Made by a program: the position numbers and the translations under genes | The notes under the pieces: model-generated | The model's database searches: none | Told to the model about the DNA's origin: nothing | The model's input: only the letters and a program-made list of their open reading frames with translations | Part shown: in pieces, positions 19,325 through 28,183 of the stretch | How positions within the stretch are numbered: position 1 is the stretch's first letter | How the letters are laid out: every line of letters starts with the position of its first letter | DNA from: Chitinophagaceae bacterium | GTDB lineage: Bacteria; Bacteroidota; Bacteroidia; Chitinophagales; Chitinophagaceae | NCBI GenBank assembly: GCA_016721085.1 | Contig: JADKJI010000021.1 | Location: forward strand, 81,771 to 145,770 | Direction: 5' to 3' | DNA length: 64,000 nt

Positions 19325-20080
19325 ATGAAACTTTTAGAAGGCAAAGTTGCCATTGTTACAGGAGCAGCCCGTGGAATAGGGGAGGCGATTGCATTAAAAT
19401 TTGCAGAAAATGGCGCCAATGTGGCGTTTACCTATGTTAGTGATAGCAGTGCAGAAAAGGCCGCGGCTCTTGAAGCGAAAATCAACGCCCTTGGGGTAAA
19501 AGGCAAGGCCTGGAAAAGCAATGCGGGTGATGTTGCCCAATGCGAATCATTTGTAGCTGAAGTATTGAAAGAATTCGGAACCATCGATATCTGCGTTAAT
19601 AATGCCGGTATCTCAAAAGATAATCTCTTGTTACGTCTTAGTCCTGACCAATGGGATGAAGTAATCCGCGTAAACCTCAACAGCGTATTCTATATGACCA
19701 AGCAGGTGATGCGCCCGATGATGAAAGCACGTAGCGGTGCTATTATCAACATGAGTTCCATTATTGGTGAAACAGGTAATGCAGGACAAAGTAGTTATGC
19801 AGCCAGCAAAGCGGGTATTATCGGTTTCACAAAGAGTGTAGCTAAAGAATTAGGAAGCCGTAATATCCGTTGCAATGCTATTGCTCCCGGATTTGTTGAA
19901 ACAGATATGACAGGTTATCTGAAAGATGGAGAAGGTGCAGAGAAGTATAAAGCTGCTATTCCATTAGGAAGATTTGCTTCTGCGGAAGATATTGCAAACG
20001 TCACTTTGTTCCTTGCTTCTGATATGGGTTCATATATAACTGGACAAACCATCAGTGTTTGCGGCGGATTGAATATCTGA
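19325..20080 (+). CDS. fabG: 3-oxoacyl-[acyl-carrier-protein] reductase
   Basis: 251 residues, short-chain dehydrogenase that reduces 3-oxoacyl-ACP with NADPH in fatty-acid elongation. Cofactor loop TGAARGIG (residues ~12-19), NNAG (~91-94), catalytic Ser in INMSSIIG, and YAASKAG (Tyr, Lys) are all present, with the FabG-like end ITGQTISVCGGLNI. A hairpin terminator follows at 20107. Complete and unbroken. Other SDR activities cannot be excluded, but the length and end are typical of FabG. Confidence 0.9.
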   Translation: MKLLEGKVAIVTGAARGIGEAIALKFAENGANVAFTYVSDSSAEKAAALEAKINALGVKGKAWKSNAGDVAQCESFVAEVLKEFGTIDICVNNAGISKDNLLLRLSPDQWDEVIRVNLNSVFYMTKQVMRPMMKARSGAIINMSSIIGETGNAGQSSYAASKAGIIGFTKSVAKELGSRNIRCNAIAPGFVETDMTGYLKDGEGAEKYKAAIPLGRFASAEDIANVTLFLASDMGSYITGQTISVCGGLNI

Positions 20081-20106
20081 TTTCAAGAAACTACAACTTA
20101 ATAGCA

Positions 20107-20137
20107 AGAGCTTCCATTAAAGGAGGCTCTTTTTTTG
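20107..20137 (+). terminator. Rho-independent terminator after fabG
   Basis: AGAGCTTCC paired with GGAGGCTCT (one G-T pair), 6-base loop, followed by seven T. Confidence 0.8.
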
Positions 20138-20149
20138 TTAAATTGCCGT

Positions 20150-21432
20150 ATGTCCATCGCCATATTGATAGTATTTGTTCTTGGCTATATCGCTATCGCT
20201 TTTGAAAGCGTGATTCGTCTCAATAAGGCAGCAATAGCATTGATTTCAGGTGTGCTTTGCTGGACTATTCTCTTTGTAAATTCTCCCCAAACAGAAATTG
20301 CCAATACTGCACTTGAAGAACATCTGGCAACTATTGCTGGTATTCTATTCTTCCTTCTCGGTGCCATGACCATTGTTGAATTGATAGATGCTCATGATGG
20401 ATTTGAAGTGATAACAGGAAGAATTCAAACAACAGATAAAAGAAAACTTCTTTGGATAGTTTGTATACTCACTTTTTTCCTTTCTGCTCTTTTAGATAAT
20501 CTCACCACTGCTATTGTAATGGTGACCCTGATCCGGAAATTGCTGAAAGATAAAGAGACAAGATTATGGTTTTGCGGAATGGTAGTTATTGCCGCTAATG
20601 CTGGTGGAGCCTGGTCACCAATAGGAGATGTTACAACCACTATGTTATGGATAGGTGGACAGATAAGCAGTTGGCAAGTCATCATCCATGTATTCATTCC
20701 GGCAGTAACAGCCATATTGGTGCCCTTGCTGATAGCAGGACGTAAAATGAAAGGACAGTTGGAGTTTCAAACAGAAGGTGAGGTGTTGCTAGTAAACCAG
20801 ATACACCTATCAGGGAAAGGAATATAGTATTCTATAGCGGACTAAGTATTTTGTTATTAGTGCCTGTATTTAAAACCCTGACACATCTTCCGCCTTATAT
20901 GGGCATGCTATTGGGATTGGGACTGATATGGGTAATCACTGAAATTATCCATAGCGGAAAAGATGAGCAGGATAAGAATTTTCATTCTGTATTATATGCT
21001 ATCAGAAAAGCAGATACACCAAGCATCCTATTCTTTCTTGGTATTTTATTAAGCGTAGCTGCATTGGAAGCTTCTGGTGTTCTGGGTTCGATGGCTACTC
21101 AGTTAGATAAGACGTTCAATAGTTCAACGTTGATAGTTTCATTGATTGGATTGTTATCTGCTATAGTCGATAATGTGCCATTGGTTGCTGCTTCCATGGG
21201 AATGTATTCGATGGATCAATATGCAACAGATCATTTCTTTTGGCATTTCCTTGCTTATTGTACTGGTGTTGGTGGTAGCATCTTGATTATAGGTTCTGCA
21301 GCCGGTATTGCAGCTATGGGAATAGAGAAGATTGAATTCTTCTGGTACCTTAAGAAAATCGGATGGTTGGCATTGGTTGGATATATATCTGGTATTCTTG
21401 TGTTCCTGCTCTTACAATTTGCCGGTTTTTAA
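20150..21432 (+). CDS. nhaD: NhaD-type sodium:proton antiporter, frameshifted
   Basis: About 427 residues. An ion-transporter-superfamily Na+/H+ antiporter with roughly 11-12 helices. Typical parts are FESVIRLNKAAIALISGVLCW, LDNLTTAIVMVTLIRKLL, ANAGGAWSPIGDVTTTMLWIGGQI and, in the second half, LPPYMGMLLGLG, AIVDNVPLVAASMGMY and GVGGSILIIGSAAGIAAMG. ATG at 20150 is chosen over the upstream TTG because MSIAIL starts the first helix. The frames join around 20783-20790 (…EGE|V…ASKPDTPIRERNIVFY), where one base is missing. Likely role: sodium export and pH control at the inner membrane. Confidence 0.88.
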
Positions 21433-21434
21433 TT

Positions 21435-22058
21435 CTACTTTTTTCTTGATTCCAGATAATGATGCCATAGTAAATAGGTGGCTAATGAGCGATACGGTTT
21501 CCACCCTTCAGCTATTTCAAGTAATTTTTCTTTATCGGTACTTGCAGGTAAGTTTTTTATTTGCTTCAATGATTTTATCATAGCTAAATCCCCTGTGGGA
21601 AATACATCACAGCGTTGTAGAACAAAAAGTAGATAGATATCAACGGTCCAATCACCGATGCCTTTTACTTTTTTCAATTCCTCTCGCACCACATCATCAT
21701 CTTTTGTTTCGAGTTCTTCCAGCGAGAGCGAGCCGTTCTTGATGGCTTTTGCTAATTCACGTGCGTAGATTGTTTTCTGGCGACTGAAATAACAGTTGCG
21801 AAGTTCCTCATCACTTAGTTTCAGTATGGCAGTAGCATTGATATCTCCCACATATTCCTCGAGCTTTATAAAAGCCGCTTTTGCCGAAGCAAGTGATACC
21901 TGTTGTTCGAGGATGATATGTATTAGTGATGCAAAATGATTCGGGCGGGTCCAGATAGGAGGATAGCCGTAAGTCGTGATGATGCCTTGCAATTCCTGGT
22001 CAGTTTGTCCAAGTTGATTGCAAAGTTTTTTGAAGTTCTGTTTATGGAAGCGCCGCAT
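21435..22058 (-). CDS. DNA-3-methyladenine glycosylase II family (HhH-GPD)
   Basis: 207 residues. Base-excision repair enzyme that removes alkylated purines. The helix-hairpin-helix is KKVKGIGDWTVDIYLLFVLQ and the catalytic Asp is in VFPTGDLAMI; LEQQVSLASAKAAF is the conserved helix before it. Complete. It converges on the NhaD gene with only 2 bases between stops. A second family member is at 45286. Confidence 0.88.
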   Translation of the reverse strand: MRRFHKQNFKKLCNQLGQTDQELQGIITTYGYPPIWTRPNHFASLIHIILEQQVSLASAKAAFIKLEEYVGDINATAILKLSDEELRNCYFSRQKTIYARELAKAIKNGSLSLEELETKDDDVVREELKKVKGIGDWTVDIYLLFVLQRCDVFPTGDLAMIKSLKQIKNLPASTDKEKLLEIAEGWKPYRSLATYLLWHHYLESRKK

Positions 22059-22079
22059 CGGGCAAAAATAGGACTTGCT

Positions 22080-22840
22080 TTATTTTTTCTTCTTCTTAAA
22101 ATGAGCAATGGCATTTCTTGTGAAGGCACTTACTACCAATCTGCCACTGATGGCAGCGCGTTCCATCAGAAGTGTATCCCAGTCTTCAGTTCCTTTCCAG
22201 AAAACCTTTTTCATTTCGGCCATTGCTTCGGGGTTAGAATGTATCAGGGTTTCTGTTAGCCGGGCAATGGATTCTTCCATGCCTTCTGAATTGAGATGTA
22301 CTTCGGCAAAGAGTCCTTTTTTGCGAGCCCATTCAGCGTTGCGCCATAGATGAGCATCGATGGCTAAAGTAGAAAAAGCGGCGGTTCCCATTTTCTTTCA
22401 ACGGCTGGTCCCACTACAAAAGGTCCGATACCCACAGCGAGTTCAGAGAGTTTTATATCTGCTGCTTCGGTAGCTATAGCATAGTCGGCAGCGGCGGCAA
22501 TACCTACACCTCCGCCAACACATTTGCCTTGTATTCGGGCAATGATGAATTGCGGGCATTTGCGCATATTATTTATTACATGAGCGAAGCCACTGAAAAA
22601 CTCCAATCCCTCTTCTTCAGTATTTATAGCAGCCAGTTCATCAAATGAAGCCCCGGCGCAGAAGGCTTTTTCACCAGCAGAACGCAATAAGATCACTTTG
22701 CAATCATCGTCATTACCTGCGCTATGAATAGTTTGTGCCAGTTTATCCAATAATGCTTTTGGAAGGGAATTGCTTTGCGGGTGGAAGAATTCGATGGTAG
22801 TTACCCCTTTGTGATGCTCGGATTTTACATATGGTTCCAT
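22080..22840 (-). CDS. Enoyl-CoA hydratase/isomerase, frameshifted
   Basis: About 253 residues. Crotonase-fold enzyme. The acyl-CoA oxyanion regions are SAGEKAFCAGASFDELAAI and KCVGGGVGIAAAADYAIATEAADIKLSELAVGI. The first frame runs off after VGPAVERK and the second resumes MGTAAFSTLAIDAHLWRNAEWA; one A is missing from the AAAA run (plus-strand TTTT) near 22390-22396, and the 761-base length fits a single deletion. It is downstream of and on the same strand as paaZ, so a role in phenylacetyl-CoA or related beta-oxidation is suggested. C-terminal tail is poly-Lys. Confidence 0.85.
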
Positions 22841-23110
22841 ATAGAGAGTTTGAATCGTTTCGAGGGCAAAGGCCTGAAGTGTGGTAATAGTTCAAGGGGT
22901 GTATGTTGGCCTGAGGTGTGCTTGCAGAGTTTCGAGTTGCGCAAAGTTGTAAACTAGTGGCTTAATTTTAGTTAGGGGCAAGGGGCTTCGCAAAATACAA
23001 TTTACACAGATATCACGGATGACCGGCAGACGGGAAGAGGAACAGCTTTGCCGTCCTGCGGGCGTCTCCTCTGCAGTATTTAAAAGGTTGGACTTATCTG
23101 AGATACCTTG

Positions 23111-25156
23111 CTAACCCTTCATTGCCACCATGGTAAGTATCACCGCCACACCCGTTATCTCCCCCGTCTCATCAATCATCTCCACCAACCACTTCACAAT
23201 ACCTCTTGGTATATCTGTTGGTTCTTTCTTTTCTTGTGGAATTTTTTCTTTGCAGGTGAAGCGGATATGAATGGAAGCGCCGGGATAGACTGGTTTTGTG
23301 AAGCGCAGTTCATCGATACCATAATTGAGAAGCACCGGATTTTTTTCATAGCTATCTACAAATAATCCCGCTGCTATGCTCATAATAAGATAGCCGTGGG
23401 CTACCTGGCGTTCAAACAATGTGTTTGTAAAATCGGTGCTGGCAATATGCGCATAAAAATGATCACCACTTATATCAGCGAATTGGTTGATGTCTTCTGC
23501 AGTAATGGTTCTGCTTTCAGTAATTAACTGATCACCGATCTGTAATTCATTAAAATATTTTTTGAAAGGATGTACAACAGGATCTTTCCCTTTTGCATAC
23601 TGTTGGTATACATTGGTAATGGCACTGATGGTTGTTGCTGAACCCTGAAGGGCAGTGCGCTGCATATAATGTTTCACACCCAATAATCCTCCCATCTCTT
23701 CTCCACCACCCGCTCTTCCAGGTCCGCCATGAACAAGCAATGGTAGCGGTGACCCATGACCGGTACTTTCTGCAGCACAATCCTGGTTGAGTACTAATAT
23801 TCTTCCATGATGAGTGGCCGCTCCCAATACATATTTCTTGGCGATTGTATCGTTGCCAGTTACTATAGAAGAACATAAGGAACCTTTTCCTTTCTTACTC
23901 AAGGCAATCGCCTCATCCATATTCTTATAAGGCATCAAGGTGCTTACTGGACCAAAGGCTTCCACTTCATGAACCGATGAATTGGCGAAAGGACTTGTGT
24001 TGAGTAGTAATAATGGAGAAAGGAAAGAACCCTTGCCTGAAATTCCATCCACCACTTCAACACTATCTAATGAACCATATATTAGTTGAGAGGAGGCTAA
24101 TAGTTTTTGTACTTGTGCTACTACTTCATTTTGTTGTGTAGCACCGGCTAGTGCACCCATCCTTACTTTTTCATTTCTTGGATTGCCGATTACAGTTTTT
24201 GATAAAGCAGCACCTATTGCTTTTCCCGCTTCTTCTATTTTATTTTCTGGAACGAATATGCGACGGATGGCGGTACATTTTTGTCCGGCTTTTACCGTCA
24301 TCTCTTTTCTTACTTCCTTCACAAAAATATCCCACTCAGCAGAACCGGGATTTACATCTTCTCCTAATATGATGCAGTTCAGTGAATCTGCTTCCATAGT
24401 GAAGGGAACACTTTCACTAAGAATTCTCGGGTGAGATTTCAATAATAGTCCAGTTGAAGCAGAGCCGGTGAATGTTACAACATCTTGTGATTCCACTTTA
24501 TCAAGTAAATCACCAGCTGAACCGCAGAGTAACTGTAAAGCTCCATCGGGTAAAATGCCGGAAGCCACTATTTCTTTTACAACAGCTTCTGTTAGATAAG
24601 AAGTGACAGTGGCTGGTTTTACAATGGCGGGCATTCCTGCCAATAGGTTTACTGCAATTTTTTCCAGCATACCCCAAACCGGAAAGTTGAAGGCATTGAT
24701 ATGAATGGCAACACCTTCTTTTGGTACGAGTATATGTGTTCCGAAGAAAGTATTGTTCTTACTGAAATTATGTGTGGGTCCGTCGATACAGAATGCTTCA
24801 TCGGGGAATTTCCTTCTTAATGATGCATTGGCAAAGAGGTTTCCAATACCGCCTTCTATGTCTATCCAGCTATCGGCTTTTGTGGCGCCGGTCTGGTAAC
24901 TGATTTCATAAAAAGTATTGAGGTGCTGACGGAGATGAATAGCGAGAGCCCGCAGCATTCTTCCTCTCTCATGAAATGTCATATTCCGAAGCGCGGGGTT
25001 GCCTTTTGTGCGGGCGTAGTTGGTAATAGCGGCGAAATCCAATCCTTTGGTAGAGGCTGTGGCTATCGGTTGCCCGGTAACGGCATCTGATAGTAGTTGT
25101 CCATCGCCATCACCGGTAATCCATTTTCCGGTTATGTAGTTTTCAAGTTTTTTCAT
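23111..25156 (-). CDS. paaZ: Phenylacetate-degradation bifunctional protein PaaZ
   Basis: 681 residues. Fusion of an aldehyde dehydrogenase (residues ~1-520) and a MaoC-like enoyl-CoA hydratase (~530-681). In the phenylacetyl-CoA pathway the hydratase opens the oxepin-CoA ring and the dehydrogenase oxidises the resulting semialdehyde. ALDH features are FTGSASTGLLL (cofactor), FTMEADSLN (catalytic Glu) and KAGQKCTAIRRIFVP (nucleophile Cys). HGGPGRAGGGEEMGG is typical of PaaZ. The hydratase shows DISGDHFYAHI (D-x-x-x-x-H dyad) and VAHGYLIMSIAAGLF. The gene is complete; other paa genes are not adjacent, but PaaY and PaaI occur 30 kb away. Confidence 0.93.
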   Translation of the reverse strand: MKKLENYITGKWITGDGDGQLLSDAVTGQPIATASTKGLDFAAITNYARTKGNPALRNMTFHERGRMLRALAIHLRQHLNTFYEISYQTGATKADSWIDIEGGIGNLFANASLRRKFPDEAFCIDGPTHNFSKNNTFFGTHILVPKEGVAIHINAFNFPVWGMLEKIAVNLLAGMPAIVKPATVTSYLTEAVVKEIVASGILPDGALQLLCGSAGDLLDKVESQDVVTFTGSASTGLLLKSHPRILSESVPFTMEADSLNCIILGEDVNPGSAEWDIFVKEVRKEMTVKAGQKCTAIRRIFVPENKIEEAGKAIGAALSKTVIGNPRNEKVRMGALAGATQQNEVVAQVQKLLASSQLIYGSLDSVEVVDGISGKGSFLSPLLLLNTSPFANSSVHEVEAFGPVSTLMPYKNMDEAIALSKKGKGSLCSSIVTGNDTIAKKYVLGAATHHGRILVLNQDCAAESTGHGSPLPLLVHGGPGRAGGGEEMGGLLGVKHYMQRTALQGSATTISAITNVYQQYAKGKDPVVHPFKKYFNELQIGDQLITESRTITAEDINQFADISGDHFYAHIASTDFTNTLFERQVAHGYLIMSIAAGLFVDSYEKNPVLLNYGIDELRFTKPVYPGASIHIRFTCKEKIPQEKKEPTDIPRGIVKWLVEMIDETGEITGVAVILTMVAMKG

Positions 25157-25284
25157 ATAGCAGCAAGCAATTTCACATAAAGGTATCAGAAAATTATTTG
25201 CTGATAACAGCTTTGTGATTCAATCGTTTCCAGTTTATTTGAAGGTAAAATAGCAGGAAAATTGAATCTATTTTAAAATGATTT

Positions 25285-25328
25285 ATGATTATAATCATTA
25301 CAGCATTATTTTTGCACCGTTATATTTG
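25285..25328 (+). promoter_or_regulatory. Palindromic operator candidate plus -7 boxes of the MbnP/MbnH cluster
   Basis: ATGATTATAATCAT (25285-25298) is a perfect 14-bp palindrome similar in composition to Fur-superfamily sites. Two exact TAnnTTTG -7 boxes follow: TATTTTTG at 25307-25314 and TATATTTG at 25321-25328, 15-29 bases before the ATG at 25343. Neither has a clear TTTG -33 box; the palindrome covers that position for either. Confidence 0.5.
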
Positions 25329-25342
25329 CCTTTCCTGAATAC

Positions 25343-25726
25343 ATGCTATTTAAAAGAACCATATCGTTTTTATTGCTGTTAGCATTTGCTGCATCTACTT
25401 TTTCAAGGGTTTTTGTTGTGGCTGATTATTATACAAATACATCTGCTTATGCCAAGGATTGTATAAATAAAGCCAAGCCAAAACTTCAATGTAATGGTAA
25501 GTGCCAGATGATGAAGCGACTGCAGCAGGAAGATAATAAGGATCAGCAGAACCCCGACAGGAAAATGGAGAACAAAGGAGGCGTAGATATATCATCTAAA
25601 TCTTTCTTTTCAGCTTACCTATCCAATCCATATTCAATTATTGACACATTTTATTCTATACATCAGGCAGGCGCTCCTGTAGAGTATAGCAATACTATCT
25701 TTCATCCTCCAGGCAATATTGCTTAA
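25343..25726 (+). CDS. Small exported cysteine-containing protein, first gene of the MbnP/MbnH cluster
   Basis: 127 residues. One N-terminal hydrophobic segment (TISFLLLLAFAASTFSRVFVVADYY) then KDCINKAKPKLQCNGKCQMMKRLQQE. The C-I-N-K-x-K-P-x-L-x-C-N-G-K-C pattern recurs in small Bacteroidota membrane proteins encoded near metal-related and TonB genes. The three Cys could bind a metal, but that is inference. The C-terminal half contains charged and aromatic stretches without further motifs. It is followed by a 198-base gap that may contain a second promoter for mbnP. Confidence 0.7.
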   Translation: MLFKRTISFLLLLAFAASTFSRVFVVADYYTNTSAYAKDCINKAKPKLQCNGKCQMMKRLQQEDNKDQQNPDRKMENKGGVDISSKSFFSAYLSNPYSIIDTFYSIHQAGAPVEYSNTIFHPPGNIA

Positions 25727-25797
25727 ATAGCCTATCCCATTTCACTTCCCATCCGGAAGTGGATTTACATTTTGATATTTTGATATTGAAGAATAGC

Positions 25798-25811
25798 GTC
25801 AATTAATTGAC
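25798..25811. promoter_or_regulatory. Perfect 14-bp palindrome upstream of mbnP
   Basis: GTCAATTAATTGAC lies 114 bases before the MbnP start codon, in the longest internal gap of the cluster. It could be a regulator site; no consensus promoter is evident beside it. Confidence 0.3.
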
Positions 25812-25924
25812 CTTATACCTTCTATTAAATTATGCTTTACCACGTTTTGTTGGTCTGGCATCAATTGGGCTATACTTTATATCAGCCCTTGTTATTGCTA
25901 TTATTAATTCACAAATCTTAAAAG

Positions 25925-26731
25925 ATGTTCAGGAATATTTTCGTTCTTTTTGCCGCCTCATTATTTTGTTTTGCTTCTTGTAAAAAAACCACCCCGCTCG
26001 AATTCCAACCAGGTGATAAAGGGGAGTTAGAAGTTGAATTTGATAATGTAATTGGGGGAGTAAATCTTCAGTTAAATACAGGTTCTTATACCAATGCCTC
26101 CGGTGAAACATTTAAAGTAAGTCTCTTAAACTACTACATCAGCAATATTAAATTACAGAATGCTGATGGCACTACTTATACTGTACCACGTGATAGTAGT
26201 TATTTTTTAATAAAGGAAGAGAACCCTTCACAATTGATTACACTGAGAGATATACCTGCAGGTAATTATACTGGTATCTCATTTGTTTTAGGGGTTGATA
26301 GTTTAAAAAGCACGGCACCTGTTGCAGAAAGAACTGGAGCACTTGATCCAGCTGCTGCTGGTGCTGGAATGTATTGGTCATGGAACTCAGGTTATATCTT
26401 TTTGAAGATGGAAGGTCCTTCAGATGTTGCTACTAGTGGCGATAAGAAGTTCCGTTACCATATCGGTGGCTTTGGTGGTTTCTCTACACCTATGTTCAAT
26501 AACATCAAACAGATAAGTCTTACAGCGCCTGGTACATCAATGGCTGAAGTAAGAAAGGGTAAAGCAGAAGCACCACATATCCATATCATGGCTGATGCTT
26601 CAAAAGTGATGAATGGCCCTATGAATATCAGTATCGCTACAAACACTACTGTAATGGTGAGTCCATTCTCTGTGAACATTGCTAATAATTATGTATCCAT
26701 GTTTTCAATAGATCATATTCACAATGATTAA
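25925..26731 (+). CDS. mbnP: MbnP-family lipoprotein
   Basis: 268 residues. Lipobox FASC-K after a short signal sequence. The body matches MbnP: LEVEFDNVIGGVNLQLNTGSY at the N terminus, FKVSLLNYYISNIKL, the Trp-rich GMYWSWNSGYIFLKMEG, and a C-terminal His-rich APHIHIMADAS … FSIDHIHND. MbnP homologues are periplasmic copper-associated proteins; in characterised pairs the partner MbnH oxidises a tryptophan of MbnP to kynurenine, creating a copper site. The reading frame overlaps the di-haem gene by 8 bases, so translation is coupled. Confidence 0.9.
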   Translation: MFRNIFVLFAASLFCFASCKKTTPLEFQPGDKGELEVEFDNVIGGVNLQLNTGSYTNASGETFKVSLLNYYISNIKLQNADGTTYTVPRDSSYFLIKEENPSQLITLRDIPAGNYTGISFVLGVDSLKSTAPVAERTGALDPAAAGAGMYWSWNSGYIFLKMEGPSDVATSGDKKFRYHIGGFGGFSTPMFNNIKQISLTAPGTSMAEVRKGKAEAPHIHIMADASKVMNGPMNISIATNTTVMVSPFSVNIANNYVSMFSIDHIHND

Positions 26732-27788
26732 TAAGAAAAAAAGCATAAGAGCAAGACTGGGAATTACAATAGCGGTTATTGTCGCTCTTGTATCATTGGG
26801 TGTTGCCTGTACAAAAACTTCCAGACAGGAAAGAAAGCCGATGCCCTTGGTATTGCCTTCTAATTTTCCAGCGCCTATCTATAATCTTTCTTCAAATCCT
26901 ATAACAGTAGAAGGGTTTGAGTTGGGAAGGAAGTTGTTTTATGATACAAAACTATCGCGTGATGGAACCATCAGCTGTGGTAGTTGCCATATCCAGGGAA
27001 GTGCTTTCACTCATCATGGACATGATGTGAGTCATGGAATTGAAGACCGACTCGGTGTTCGGAATTCACCTCCCATCATGAATCTGGCATGGAGTCAGTT
27101 TTTCTTCTGGGATGGAGGAGTGTTCAACCTGGATCTACAGCCTATTGCTCCCATTGAAAATCCGGTGGAGATGGATGAACATATTCCGAATGTTATTGAA
27201 AAACTGAAGAGCGATGCCCAGTACCCCGGCTTGTTTTATAAAGCTTTTGGAGAAGGAGACATCACATCATCAAAGATGCTGATGGCTCTTTCTCAATTCA
27301 TGTTACAATGTGTAAGTGCTGAATCAAAGTATGATAAAGTAGTAAGGAAGGAAGGTGCTGTGTTTTCAGCGGAAGAACAATTGGGATTTGATGTGTTTAA
27401 AGCGAAATGCGCCTCCTGTCATTCAAGCGATCTGTTTACGGATAATAAATTCCATAATAACGGACTGGTTCCTTCAATGGTTAATGATAGTGGCCGCTAT
27501 CGTATTACTCTTGATCCGAAAGATTTCTATCTGTTCAAGACTCCTTCTTTACGGAATATTATGAAAACTGCCCCTTACATGCATGATGGTAGATTCCTCA
27601 ATATTGATGCTGTACTCGATCATTATGATCATGGGGTACAGGTTAATAGTACTCTTGATACTTCTTTAAATAAGAATGGTGTAGTTGGAATAAAGCTGAC
27701 AGTTGCTGACAGAGCTAACCTGAAAGCTTTCCTGAATACCCTTACCGATGATTCCTTTATTCGAAACCCACAATTAGCTGAACAATAA
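26724..27788 (+). CDS. mbnH: MbnH-like di-haem cytochrome c peroxidase family protein
   Basis: 354 residues, lipoprotein-like N terminus (LVSLGVACTKT). Two c-type haem motifs: SCGSCHIQG (residues ~85-93) and CASCHSSDL (~229-237). MauG/CcpA-type landmarks are GFELGRKLFYDTKLSRDGTISCGSCH, NSPPIMNLAW, PIENPVEMDEH and the C-terminal FKTPSLRNIMKTAPYMHDGRF. Overlap with the MbnP gene argues for MbnH function (tryptophan oxidation of MbnP) rather than a free cytochrome c peroxidase. Periplasmic. Confidence 0.9.
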   Translation: MINKKKSIRARLGITIAVIVALVSLGVACTKTSRQERKPMPLVLPSNFPAPIYNLSSNPITVEGFELGRKLFYDTKLSRDGTISCGSCHIQGSAFTHHGHDVSHGIEDRLGVRNSPPIMNLAWSQFFFWDGGVFNLDLQPIAPIENPVEMDEHIPNVIEKLKSDAQYPGLFYKAFGEGDITSSKMLMALSQFMLQCVSAESKYDKVVRKEGAVFSAEEQLGFDVFKAKCASCHSSDLFTDNKFHNNGLVPSMVNDSGRYRITLDPKDFYLFKTPSLRNIMKTAPYMHDGRFLNIDAVLDHYDHGVQVNSTLDTSLNKNGVVGIKLTVADRANLKAFLNTLTDDSFIRNPQLAEQ

Positions 27789-27798
27789 AAACAATTTT

Positions 27799-28173
27799 AT
27801 GAAACAAGTACTCCTGATTTTAACAGTATTAAGCATCGCCAATTTTGCATGGTCCCAAAAAAGCGATTGGAAAGAGATGCACGATTTTCATGCAGTGATG
27901 AGTAAGACATTTCATCCGGCTGAAAGCGGCAATCTTCAACCTACAAAAGACAGTGTTGATGTATTAATTGCAAAGGCCAAAAGCTGGCAGGCTTCGCCAA
28001 TTCCCAAAGGATATAAGAAAGTGGAAACCACACAAACATTGACCGAATTGGTAAAGCAATGTGAAGCGGTTAAAGCAGCCGTTTCTAGTAAGGCTTCAGA
28101 TGAAAAATTAAAAGCATTGATGACGGAAGCCCATGATGTATTCCATAAACTAACAGAAAAATGTCGCGAATAA
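27799..28173 (+). CDS. Exported helical protein, 124 aa
   Basis: Signal peptide MKQVLLILTVLSIANFAWSQ, then an all-helical soluble domain (MHDFHAVMSKTFHPAE, SVDVLIAKAKSWQA, TLTELVKQCEAVKAAVSS, LKALMTEAHDVFHKLTEKC). The layout resembles a four-helix bundle of the cytochrome b562/c' type, with His and Met residues that could bind a metal or haem, but there is no C-x-x-C-H. Similar small proteins occur beside MbnP/MbnH in Bacteroidota as far as I recall; function unknown. 10 bases after mbnH. Confidence 0.7.
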   Translation: MKQVLLILTVLSIANFAWSQKSDWKEMHDFHAVMSKTFHPAESGNLQPTKDSVDVLIAKAKSWQASPIPKGYKKVETTQTLTELVKQCEAVKAAVSSKASDEKLKALMTEAHDVFHKLTEKCRE

Positions 28174-28183
28174 AACATTTAAT

